NCBI GenBank assembly: GCA_030248215.1
Contig: JASANG010000403.1
Location: 1 to 64,000, forward strand
Source: Enoplolaimus lenunculus
Lineage: Eukaryota; Nematoda; Enoplea; Enoplida; Thoracostomopsidae
Direction of reading: 5' to 3'
Length of the DNA: 64,000 nucleotides
In this document: positions 1 to 11,220 of the stretch, in pieces
Numbering within the stretch: position 1 is the first letter of the stretch
How the letters are laid out: each line of letters begins with the position of its first letter
Position numbers and translations under genes: made by a program
The notes under the pieces: model-generated
The model's database searches: none
The model's input: only the letters and a program-made list of their open reading frames with translations
Told to the model about the DNA's origin: nothing

Positions 1-642
1 TTTACACTGGCTGATGAAAAAATCCATGTTCTGTTTGCAATTTGCAATTTGCAGTTGCAAGATCTCGCAGCAAAAACCTACACATGTGAATAGGGCTTTA
101 GAAGTGTTACATGCTTTTATGCATGGCACAATTGGATTGTCATTGACGCAAAAACTACGCTTAAGTATCAACGCTAAACCTTAGCCTTCAGTCTAAAATC
201 TGCAACAGAATTATTAACCTTAACCTGCAGTTTTTAATTAGTTATTACTAGCAAGAGTGCATGATATAAAGAGTATACAACTAGATACATTCTGTGTAGA
301 AAAGAAGGCACCAATAGCACGCTGCATTTTGAAGGTGGGGTCAAAATTTTCGTTATACACTATACAGTATGAACACGTTGCAATGCTAAGCTTCATTCAT
401 ACTCTATTTATAGTCTTTAAAAGGAGGGCATTTTAGTGTGCACTCAGAATGAAATCCACCACTCCGTTAAATAAAGGGGGTACGGCAAAAACCAAACGCG
501 TGCTGGTACGTGCCATGCACAGCCAAGGTAGTTGCACGCTCTTGTTAAACATCATGCGCTCTTGTTACAAGTTACCTTAGTTTTTCATACATCTCTAAGA
601 ATATTAAAATCTTAAAAGATATACACTAAATTACGAACTTAC

Positions 643-748
643 TTTATTTTCGGCAGTTCATCACAACTGATACTGATTCCAGAAACACATTGATATGGTG
701 AGGTGAAATTTATCAAGACGACTTCATTGTTGTCATGCGAAGGCAGCA
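643..748 (-). CDS. Mirrored copy of exon 2 in left arm
   Basis: Minus-strand copy of 19571-19676, identical over 106 bases, with acceptor and donor preserved. Exon 3 would lie beyond base 1. Whether the rest of a second gene copy exists cannot be seen. Confidence 0.85.
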
Positions 749-1408
749 CTGAAATACACAACAAAAAAACTTTTACTACGAAACAATTTAACGAACTCTC
801 GATATTAAAACTTGACTGTTTTTAGTTGATTTTACTCATTCATATCAAGCTAACATGTTTCTGCCTTAGTTGCTATTATATATACAATTTTGAGTAAAAG
901 AACACATTCGTCAGCCTCACGGTGCCCCAATAGTCGTAAGGGAACATGGGTAAATATAGCATTTGGCCAACCAAGTTCGGCAACCATATTCGTGACAAAA
1001 TGATCTTTGTTCAATTTTGAATTTAACATTGCGCTGCACACATTTGAAAATCATGTGTTTCTGTCAGATGTTGACTTTGAATTAAAAAACTGTAACCTTC
1101 TTTCCATTGGGTGCTCCAAGGAGAAGCGCCCACTGGCAGGCTGTTCCCCTAACCAATCAGATATCACAACCAAAAATTTTTCCACTAAGATTAGTATTGC
1201 GTTTGACTTCTTGTTTGTTTAACCTTCTTTCCATTGGGTGCTGCAAGGAGAAGCACCCACTGGCAGGCTGTTCCCCTAACCCATATCACAACCAAAAAAT
1301 TTTCCACTAAGATTAGTATTGCGTTTGACTTCTTGTTTGTTTGGTTTGCGACTCTCGCCAGAAAATTCTGGATACACCACTGTGTCAAACTGAATTTAAA
1401 AAACGTAC

Positions 1409-1511
1409 CGAAATCCTGTTTAGAAGTTAGCGACGAATTTACTGGAAACACGGCAGTGACAATTATTGCAGCAGCACACAAAAGTAGTTGTAACGCTAAT
1501 AAATTATCCAT
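1409..1511 (-). CDS. Mirrored copy of exon 1 (signal peptide) in left arm
   Basis: Minus-strand copy of the exon at 18804-18906, same 103-base length and same sequence, from ATG at 1511 to a GT donor at 1407-1408. Encodes MDNLLALQLLLCAAAIIVTA and a short tail. The upstream in-frame ATG present in the right copy (18789) is not an ATG here, which supports the inner ATG as the true start. The gene copy would run leftward out of the window. Confidence 0.85.
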
Positions 1512-4500
1512 GTTTGAAATGTTCAGACATCTAATGTGTAAAAATTCACTTACTTCATGCTAACTCTTGGCTAATGCTCAACACACAGACCGTAAGAGTA
1601 GTATATATAAGCATATTCATAAACCCAGGGCCGTACCGAGAGAGGTCCGGGGGTGCCTCAAATTCCAACGAATCAGTTCGTGCGTCACGCCGTAGTTCAT
1701 GATTTCTGTATAAAGAAACGATTTGAGACTGTTACAGAGGGATTTCATACTGCAACAAACTATAGTGTCCCGTCTAGACTTCGCTCGTGAATTGTTCATG
1801 TCTAAAAAAAAATCCAGGTTAGGAGCCTTCCCTTACTTTGTTTTAACTCCAAAGACAAAAATAACGTGAAAAACAGTCCAAACTGAAGTTTGGTACTTGG
1901 TTTAATGATAATAGTGCGTAGCTTTTTGCTGTTTGGCTCGCGATATTTGCTTCAAGTCGTCTTTACGTCGCAAACAATTCGGCCTGGTCCAGCTACGCAG
2001 CCAGCCAAAAACTTAAGAGAACTATAAAACGGGTCGGGTAGCCAGCCTTGAAACCGTGGCCAAACTCATATATCTCGCCAAAAATCTAGATAGCTCACTG
2101 CTAAAGAGTTTTAAAATCACACTTAAATGGAAACCCAAGGCACAGACCTGGCAGGATGCGGTCCTCAATGCAAATTTCTGATACGCAACTGCCTAAGAAG
2201 CCTTAACCTAAAGTAAAACTGGTCTGGAAAGCTTATTATCATACTCTATTGTAGTCTCACAGAAAAATGTTCCGCCCTGATCTTCATATGAATCCAACTT
2301 TCGGAACGGAAAATACAAAGAAAAATTTGTCAAGTAGTCCTTTATAGAAGCAACTTTCCAAAAATAACCGGATTGACCTAATACAACCGTTATTTTTTCA
2401 TTATTTGAATGTGACTTTGCTATGTGAAAATTTGGCTCTATTTTTTCATAAATGTTCCAAAAGACTATTAAATATTTTAGTCAAAACTTCTGAATCGTAC
2501 ATTGCACGAATATTGGCTTTAGAATCAGAGATGGCTTACAGCGGTGTAAAATTCATACTCTCTAGAAGCTTAAACTAACTTGATTTAAGCTTAAGGGAAT
2601 CCAGCAGTATTAAAGTAACTTTCAAGATAACACTAACAGGTAGGTTTACGCTTAAAATCTTGCGTATTTTTAGTTTCAGCTAAAGCTTAATGAACACTTA
2701 GATATGCATAATTTCTGCAACAGATTTGTTACTTAAACTAAAAATAAGCTTATTTAAACTCGTGTTAAACTTAAAAATATGTTAGTTTACGTAAAACTAA
2801 CATTTCTAGTTTATTTAGTCCGTCGAGCCATTTGGGTTTTACGTAAACTAACATTCTAGTTTAATTAAGCTATACTTTTAGTTTAAGTTTTTAGAGAGTA
2901 GTCTTCAGTGTTTGGTGTTCGGAAATTTATCGTTAACTTGTACTGGTAGACAGTGACCTGAGGTACAAACACTTTAATATCATGTTAAACTATGAACACA
3001 ATTTTGAAGGCACGCACTAAATTAGACTACAAGTTTATCTGTATATACAAATTCTATCGTAGACAGATTTATTTATTATGCATTGCCAAAAACATCGTTT
3101 GCTTCTGCGCTGGAACAGTGTTCAAAATACGAATGTGGAGCGTTACAGCTTTAATTAACTATGAGATTTCAGTTGATAACTTGATTTAAAAAACTATGCT
3201 ACAAAATTATACGACCCTTAATCAAACATTAAAAACCATGATATGATTTAATAGCCATAAAATGCATAAATTAAGTGCATAATCACATGAAATTATTTGT
3301 TTCTTAGTTTTATTAAAAATCAAATAAAATACTATGCAAATTATGTCTAATAACGTCAGAAATAGTCATAAATGTGCCTAGAACCGAATGGTACAATTTC
3401 CAAGACTCCGGGTCTATGGTAACAATGTAACATATATAGTTGAAATAGGCCACTACTCAGCTGAACGTTTTATGTAATTGCGTTTAGTGGTGTCTGTCGT
3501 GAGAATGGCCCAGGCTACAAACGTATACAGACATAAAGAACAGAATGACTAACGGGAACATTTAACAAGTAAATTTAGACAGAGGACAGGAAAATCCAAT
3601 TCAACATAAGCAAAGATAAAAGTAGGTTCTGCCTCCGGCTTCGGTATATATAGGCCCGTGGTCAGTTCACTTTTAGTTAGAGGAACTAAAAAATTTTCAG
3701 AAGTGGTATACAATAGGTTTCGATGAGTTACAACCATGGTTGAAAATTTTCTAGGGGGCAACAGTCGTCCAAAGAGTCTGGCCCCATCTCCCCTTCTGCC
3801 CCTTCTACGGCTATGTACCCGCACCACCGGTAAAACTTTTACCGAAAGTTTGGGCACTTTTGGCCGGGTAATGTTGAGATTTTTTATAAAATAATTTAAT
3901 TGTTTCATAATGTATTGCAAACTAGTAATAGGTGCCAGAATTGGATACAGAAAAAATTTAAGGGAGGTTCACGATTGGGATCCGTACAGCACAGACTATA
4001 TTAAAATGCGTGCAAGATTCGATATGACCGAATGATATTAGTTCTCACGCCAGAATTATATCAGAGGTTGTTCATGGGCAACCAAAACCCTCGTAGATAC
4101 TGCACATGGGTGTCGCATCTATATTTGAGAATCGCTTCTAAAAGTCAACTGACATTGCTATATATTTATTTAAAACATTTACGCCACGTTTAGAATACGA
4201 ACCAACGCTAAAGAGCAGTTGAAAACCTAAAAATAAATCCAAATGAAAAAAATAAATTTATATCGATTAAACTACTTAGCTAGTTCGAATAGAAATTGAC
4301 AATTCACATTTTTTTCATGCGATATTTAGAAATTGACCTCAAACATGAAAACTTGAATTTTTATAAAATTTATTCGCTATATTAAAATACAGCTGATGAT
4401 GATATTAATACGATGAAAAGCATTTTTTAGAATTTCTGTTAAAAATTTCAAAAAATTTTACAAAATATTGTGCAGTATTTGAAGAGTAAAACGTTATTGG

Positions 4501-7500
4501 AAAACGTTCTTGCATAGATGACCTATAGAGCAAGATTGCGTTTAAACTGACAACCTAACGAGCAAACAAACAGACAAATGAACGAACAAACAAACAAAAA
4601 ACAAACAAACAAACAGACAAATGAACAAACAAACAAATAAACAAACAGACAAACAAACAATAACAATTAAATAAAGAAACACACCGGTGTCACGATGCTA
4701 CTTCTATCCCAAGCGCTAACTCTTTGACTGAACACAAAGTCTGTTAGGTGTGGAGTTATACTTTTCGTCCGTTAACCAATTCTACCCTCAGTCTCGTCGA
4801 CACACGTCTGAATTTGTTCGATACTGGATAATGCGCAGGGATGTGCTTTTAGATTTTTACATTTCAAGCCTGCAATACTTCGTGGAGCGACTACAGTTTA
4901 AATTTTTTACGGACGTAATTCTGGATATGTGTGCAGCATTTAAAAATGCAGGCCTATCGGGGACTAATGTAATTACTTGTTGATCCGCACAATGGCTGAA
5001 GTTCAATTGTCTGAAGTAATCACAAATCACATCCAAAATGTGGTAAATAACAATTAACAGGAAAAACGGACATAGATGATTTCTCATACAGCCACTGTTC
5101 ATGCGGCCTATGTTACTTTGAGGGGCGTAACAACAGATTAAGCGTATTCCTAAGCGTAAGCCTAAGCCTAAGCGTTGCAAAAATGAGTTCCTAAGCCTAA
5201 ACCTATGCCTAAGCCAAATAAAAAAATGTAATCTAGAATCTAAACCTACTCATTTATAGACCCAACAGAAACCTGGACACCCCTTAAAGTAACATGAGCC
5301 GTGCATGCTTGTTTAATGATTACTGATAATCATGACTACTAGCACCATTGGAAATTGGAGGGTTGGCGAGGATCCCATGAATATCCCTGGCGAAGAGATC
5401 GCCACGAAAATTTCCCGCTGCGTGGGGCCGGGTGGTGTTGAAAAGTTTTACCCCATGACATCCTTGTTTAATACGGCAATACAAGCCGTATGAGCTCATA
5501 AAAACAGAAATACCATTATGTGTCTAGTAGTAGTGTAGTCTTCTACAGTTTATCAGTATGACACGCTTCTGCTGCAGATTGGAGAGAGTTTGGACCAAAA
5601 AGATAAAGAAATTAAAGCTTAATGCTACTATTTCATTAATGGTAAGATTAGTAATAGGAGCAAAGTCAATATAATATCACAAAACCAGCACCAGTACAGG
5701 TATAATCGTCATCCTAAACCGAAACTAAACCCGAGTTTAAGTCTAAGCCTGTGCTGTGGAAAACGTATTAAGCTCAAACTTTTTTGAAGTTGAATTGAAA
5801 ATTCCTGTCCAACGGCGTTCATCATTAAATCATCGCATGTGGACAAATTATTACAATGTCAAACTTCAAATTTTTACAATAAAGCTCACGCCTTTAATCT
5901 AAACTAAGACTTGGCATTACCATTTTTTGTTGGTAAACACAAACGTGTGAGCGATTCTCTTTCAACCGGCATCGAATCAATTTAATGCATTCAAGAAGCT
6001 GAACCTAAACTTAATTAAATTTTAAATCGTAATACATTTTTCTTTTGTTCAAAACAAGGACCAACCTTTGTTTGATTTGTCAACAATGCGTGCCTACCGG
6101 CTGTAAACCCTAATGAGGCATTATGGTTAATTTGTAAACAATAATTATGCGACACATGCTTGCTACTAAATTGAGTATATAAGCGTCAAAATTAATACTT
6201 TTTTATTTAAAATAAAATATATATTTAAAAAAATCGCCTCATATTATTTTTGGGATTTTAGGGTCTTAACAAACTAGATTAAGCGTATTCCTAAGCCCAA
6301 ACGTATGCGTAAGCGTAAAAATAATTGTTAATCCTAAACGTAAGCATAAGCGAAAGAAAAATAGTCAAAAATCTAATCCTACTCTATTGCAATTGTGCAA
6401 GAATACGGGCGGCTCCAAGTGCAACCCATTTTCCATATACTACTCATGACTCGAAGCAGCAGAAAAATGTTGCCTTTATCTTGCTGACAAAGCCTAAAGT
6501 TTAATCCAAACTGGTATTGTTGCTGTATCCTAGCGATCCTAATCACATTCCTCAGTCTAAACCAAAGCCTATAATTCTGAGCAACAAATATTCAAATGCA
6601 TCCATAATTTGCTGTACTCCAGTCGTATAACCGAATGCCCTTAAAAGTGCATTGACTGTCATTTTCTAAACCTTTTGAAAGCACTATGGTTGAGTAGTAA
6701 ACAACAATTATGCCGCAAGCCATAATATTGCTAGTAAAACACGCGTATTTGAGCCAAAATTAATATCCGGTTTATCTAGCGAAACACATTAAAATTGTTA
6801 TAAAACCTGCATGAGGCGAAACGAAAAAAGCTGAGTCATCAAGGCTATAATTTTTAGTGTGGAGCCAAGTGTTTTCTACAGAAAGTACACTTTAAGCCTT
6901 TGAAAAACATACATTTCATTGCAAACCAGGTCAATGTTACTTTTACGGTTGTAACTGTAGATAATAAGCATATTCCCAAACCTAAGCCTGAGCCAAACGT
7001 GTAGTCTCTACTCTAAAGCCGACAGTTTTGCAGTCCCACCAGAAAACGTGCCGGGCATAACAGTAGGGGTCACAAGGAGTATAGGAACAGTTCGATCCCA
7101 TTCATTGAGGAAATAAATCTAGGTACTGGTAATAGGAAATGCACTTTGATTTCCAGACTAAGCTGCTCTAAATACTGGCCTGCACACATCTAAAGCTTGA
7201 ATGCACCACATACGTACTTTAGGCAACTTTCCAGTATGTTTGCAACATTTTCACCGAAATGAAATGTTAATATTCTGTGGAAAGAAACTTTGCATTCTGA
7301 TTGTTGTGGGTTCGCTAACGATTGCACGTTGCGCAAAGCCGGCTGACTAGTTGTAATTATTTCTTCAGTTTACACAATAATTTATATAAAGAATTCTTCA
7401 GCGTGAACAAAAACATTTACAATGTATTTCGCCATGCTTTATCGTTTTGTTTAGAATTTTTGGCATTGAAATTACAACTCATCAAGCCCGTTTCCACTGG

Positions 7501-8980
7501 TTATACAAGTAGTGTCGAATAGCGCTCAGTATGAATTCATAAACAAATTTACCTGAACCTGTAATCAAAGGACCTTTAATATAAAAATATAAACAAAACA
7601 GGAAGCCATATTAAATACAAGCTGTCGTATAGTACTTTGTCAAGGATATCTATCTGCCGTATCTGAAACACGCGTATTGGTTTCTAAAATAGGTTCTCTA
7701 CATCTGTATGCGGTAAATGGTTAAATTTAAGTATTTATACCGCTGCATTTTGATTGGCGGAAAGGCATGGTAAATATGATCACAGTACACTTATATTATT
7801 TCGTTGAGCTGTTAGTTTCGGTTAAGGTTAAGCTTGCAGGAGGTTAGGTATTTTGCTTGTCATCCTATTCTATGTTTTGCTCAAAAGTGTCACTTGACAG
7901 TCCATCAAATATTCTGGTGGCACTCGTGACCATGTTCCAAACTATGTGTATAGCAGCGGAATCTACAATTAATCTCCATACGATTTGCCGGCAAACAGTG
8001 TATTACACCCTAATAACAACAAACTATAATCTTAAGACTATGCCTAAGCATAATTATGGGTGTACGAATTGTGGAGTCGATGAATTTTAGGATTATAAGC
8101 AGTCGGGCTAAGAATTTTAGGACAAAAAAACGAAAATCGGGAACGCGTGTAAATATGTTTTTTCAGAATAAAAAAACATATATGTAAATAAAATTACGTT
8201 AAAGCTGTATTTTATTGAAACCGCAAGGCCAGTTGCAGCAACGAATATTTCGCCCATATATAAAAAATGACCCGAAAAAAGCTCAAGGCCTAAGCCATTT
8301 ACCTACTGTAGCTAGGCGTTTTCTAAGGCACACCTGGTCTTACTTCTGGGCACGCCCGCGGGTGAAAATTACCGCAGCGAAAGTAAATAAAATTGATCGG
8401 CCCAAAATTCTATTAACAATAATCACTCAAGTGTTGCTAAAACTTATTCAAACTTTTTTGTGAATTTTCGGCAATCAAGCTTCAAAACTTACCGCAAAGA
8501 TACAAACCAACTCATTTTAATCATACAACTTGTATAAAAAGTAACAAATTTCAGTAAATACCCATAGTATCGGAATATGCTACAAAAATTCTACCAGAGC
8601 CAGAAGTCAATTTTTGCCACATCCGCAACAATCGACTAATATAATTTGCTAAAACACGAGGAAAATTAAAATTAAACGCTGTTTTATAGAAACCTAAAAC
8701 TAGGTATATGCGCATCATTATTAAATTAAAATGCGATATTTTAGTATTATTAAAGGCAATGCTTCTAAAATTTATGGCAAGGTTCTGCCAAACATAAAAG
8801 CGTTTCGAATTCAAACGCACTACTAAAAGGAAATATAACGGAAAAGTTGGTGTGTGGACATGCATTAGTGGTGATAATATCACCATAGCGACAGGACCGA
8901 TAGTAAACTGATGCATACACATACTGATAGATTGCATTTTTAGACTTTCTAGTACTGCTTGATACAAAAAAGAAACAACA
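1512..8980. other. Left-arm upstream region, no convincing gene
   Basis: About 7.5 kb upstream of the mirrored gene start. Holds an hAT-like MITE end near 1630 (CAGGGCCGTACCGAG), a CAAACAAACAGA microsatellite (4560-4670), a CTTAGG MITE (5103-5305) and further CTTAGG/CCTAAG runs near 5700, 6270-6350, 6970 and 8040. Short open frames at 3549-3920, 4750-4983 and 8551-8967 match no family I know. The first is broken into two frames in the right arm, arguing against a conserved gene. Confidence 0.6.
5103..5305. mobile_element. CTTAGG-array MITE, left arm
   Basis: Bounded by TATGTTACTTTGAGGGGCG and CACCCCTTAAAGTAACATGA as inverted ends. The interior is a degenerate CCTAAG hexamer array. Mirrored at 15014-15215. 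Confidence 0.75.
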
Positions 8981-9039
8981 AAGTAAAACTAAAAATAGCC
9001 TTGAGAATAAAAGTTACTTAACAAATCAGGCTCAAGTGC

Positions 9040-9860
9040 CGGTTGGTGGGGAACATCTGAAGCATAGGTTTTGGTTGGAAAACGGGAAAAGTGGAAACTT
9101 TTAATGCTTAGATTTACCCTGGCTTGGTAGGGAAAATCTGAAGTATAGATTTTGGTTGGAAAACGGGAAAAGTGGAAAATTTAAAGGCCTAGATTTACCT
9201 TAGGTTGGTAGGGAAAATCTGAAGCATAGGTTTTGGTTGGAAAATGGGAAAAGTGGAAATTTTAAAGGCCTAGATTTACCTTAGGTTGGTAGGGAAAATC
9301 TGAAGCATAGGTTTTGGTTGGAAAACGGGAAAAGTGGAAAATTTTAATGCTTAGATTTACCCTGGCTTGGTAGGGAAAATCTGAAGTATAGATTTTGGTT
9401 GAAAAACGGGAAAAGTGGAAAATTTAAAAGCCTAGATTTACCTTAGGTTGGTAGGGAAAATATGAAGCATAGGTTTTGGTTGGAAAATGGGAAAAGTGGA
9501 AAATTTAAAGGCCTAGATTTACCTTAGGTTGGTAGGGAAAATCTGAAGCATAGATTTTGGTTGGAAAACGGGAAAAGTGGAAAATTTAAAGGCCTAGATT
9601 TACCTTAGGTTGGTAGGGAAAATATGAAGCATAGGTTTTGGTTGGAAAATGGGAAAAGTGGAAAATTTAAAGGCCTAGATTTACCTTAGGTTGGTAGGGA
9701 AAATCTGAAGCATAGGTTTTGGTTGGAAAACGGGAAAAGTGGAAAATTTTAATGCTTAGATTTACCCTGGCTTGGTAGGGAAAATCTGAAGCATAGGTTT
9801 TGGTTGGAAAATGGGAAAAGTGGAAAATTTAAACGCCTAGATTTACCCTGGGTTGGAAGT
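9040..9860. repeat. 81-bp minisatellite, left array (about 10 units)
   Basis: The motif GGTAGGGAAAATCTGAAG recurs at 9126, 9207, 9288, 9369 and 9450 and onward, an exact 81-bp period. Units differ by only a few bases. At least two sub-types alternate (TTTAAAGGCCTAGATT and TTTTAATGCTTAGATT), pointing to higher-order amplification. Being 27 codons long, the unit gives open frames that are not genes. Confidence 0.93.
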
Positions 9861-10364
9861 TAGCGACGACCAAATTTGATATATTTATGTTTCCTCTGTT
9901 TTCCGGCCATTAGCCAACAACGTTTTAAAACTACAACCTTAAGGCGTCACTCAAAGCGTCGACTTTGTTAACAGACTTATGTTCTAATAATTCTGGGCCA
10001 CCCGGTGGTATCTTGTTTTGACCAATCTTGTGCTGGGACTATCATAATCTGATATATTTAATAGTCATGTATTATTTCGGGTAAATGCTCTGCTCATTTA
10101 GGTTTAACTGTGTAAAGTAGATTTTGTTCATTGCACTGTTCCACTCCGTGCTTTCTTGTTTTGACCAGTGTCGAAATATATTGCCTGTTAGTTTGTAGGA
10201 TGCAACCGGAAGTGAAAAATGCCAGATCCGGAGCCGGAAGTGAACAAAAGTAGCCGGAACCGGAGATGATGCCGCAGGTGAGGTGAAATCAGGTCGTTGA
10301 AATGATATTTAACTTGTTAATTTTAGCAAATATCTGCTATGTGTTGTTAAATCGTTCCATTGGA
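9861..10364. other. Unique core of the palindrome spacer
   Basis: About 500 bp between the two arrays with no mirror partner. It contains a run of CCGGAA/CCGGAG motifs at about 10205-10270, related to CCGGAGCCG-type sequence at 22365-22440. No gene seen. Confidence 0.6.
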
Positions 10365-11220
10365 ATTTTCTACTTTTCCCATTTTCCAAACAAAACCTAT
10401 GCTTTAGATTTCCCCTTACAACCAAGGGGAAATCTAGATGTAGAAATTTTCCACTATTCCCGTTTTAAAAACAAAACCAATGCTTCAGAATTTTCCTACC
10501 AACCCAGGGTAAATTTAGGCGTTTAAATTTTCCAATTTTCCCGTTTTCCAACCAAAACCTATGCTGCAGATTTCCCTACCAACCAAGGGAAAATTTAGGC
10601 GTTTAAATTTTCTACTTTTCCCGTTTTCCAACCAAAACCTATGCTTCAAATTTTCTCTACCAACCCAGGAATAATGTAAGCTTTTAAAATTTCCACTTTT
10701 CCCGTTTTCCAAACAAACTTTTACACTACAGATTTTCCCTACCAACCAGGGGAAAATCAAGGCGTTCAAATTTTCCACTTTTCCCGTTTTTCAAACAAAA
10801 CCTATGCTTCAAATTTTCCCTACCAACCCAGGAATATTGTAAGCTTTTAAAATTTCCACTTTTCCCGTTTTCCAAACAAACTTTGACACTACAGATTTTC
10901 CCTACCAACCAAGGGAATATCAAAGCGTTTAAATTTTCCACTTTTCCCGTTTTCCAACCAAAACCTATGCTCAAAATTTCCCTACCAACCCAGAAATAAT
11001 GTAAGCTTTTTTAAATTTTTCACTTTTCCCGTTTTGCAAACAAACTTTACACTACAGATTTTCCCTACCGAACCAGGGAATATGCAGGCTTATGAATTTT
11101 CCACTTTTCCACAGCAAAACCTATGCCCGCGATTTTTCCTACCAACCATTGAAAAATCAGGTCGTCATACAGGAGTGGCCGCGATGCACTCCTGGTCGTA
11201 AGTTTTCCACCCTGGAAAAG
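10365..11220. repeat. ~80-bp minisatellite, right array, inverted and diverged
   Basis: Carries the reverse complement of the left-array unit (TTCCAACCAAAACCTATGCT with CCTACCAACC), about ten units at roughly 80-bp spacing. Units here differ from each other much more than in the left array. Minus-strand open frames at 10515-10778 and 10726-10974 are a 27-residue repeat read through the array, not a protein gene. Confidence 0.9.

Larger units (their letters stand above)
1..9037. repeat. Left arm of large inverted duplication
   Basis: Reads as the reverse complement of 11282-20320. Base 1 pairs with 20320 and the arm ends at about 9037, where a CAGGCTCAA motif mirrors TTGAGCCTG at 11282. Long stretches are identical, including both gene exons, with scattered changes and a few diverged patches. 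The arm is cut by the window edge, inside a fold-back MITE and inside intron 2 of the mirrored gene copy, so the true duplication may extend further left. Confidence 0.95.

Noticed and set aside
3549-3920. 123-codon frame on the minus strand of the left arm
   Set aside because: Split into two frames in the right-arm mirror (16398-16768), so not kept as a protein.
5148-5225. TTAGGC-like hexamers as a telomere or chromosome end
   Set aside because: Degenerate, short, mirrored, and enclosed by MITE inverted ends.
8551-8967. 138-codon frame identical in both arms (also within 11220-11765)
   Set aside because: AT-rich composition, no family resemblance, and its tail overlaps a dispersed CCGGAG-type repeat; identity is explained by the duplication.
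9040-9860. Regular repeats as a CRISPR array
   Set aside because: Units are contiguous 81-bp tandem copies with no unique spacers, in a eukaryotic setting.
10515-10974. Open frames with a 27-residue repeat (ENGKSGNFKSL, FPWLVGK)
   Set aside because: Produced by the ~81-bp minisatellite unit, which is a multiple of three.
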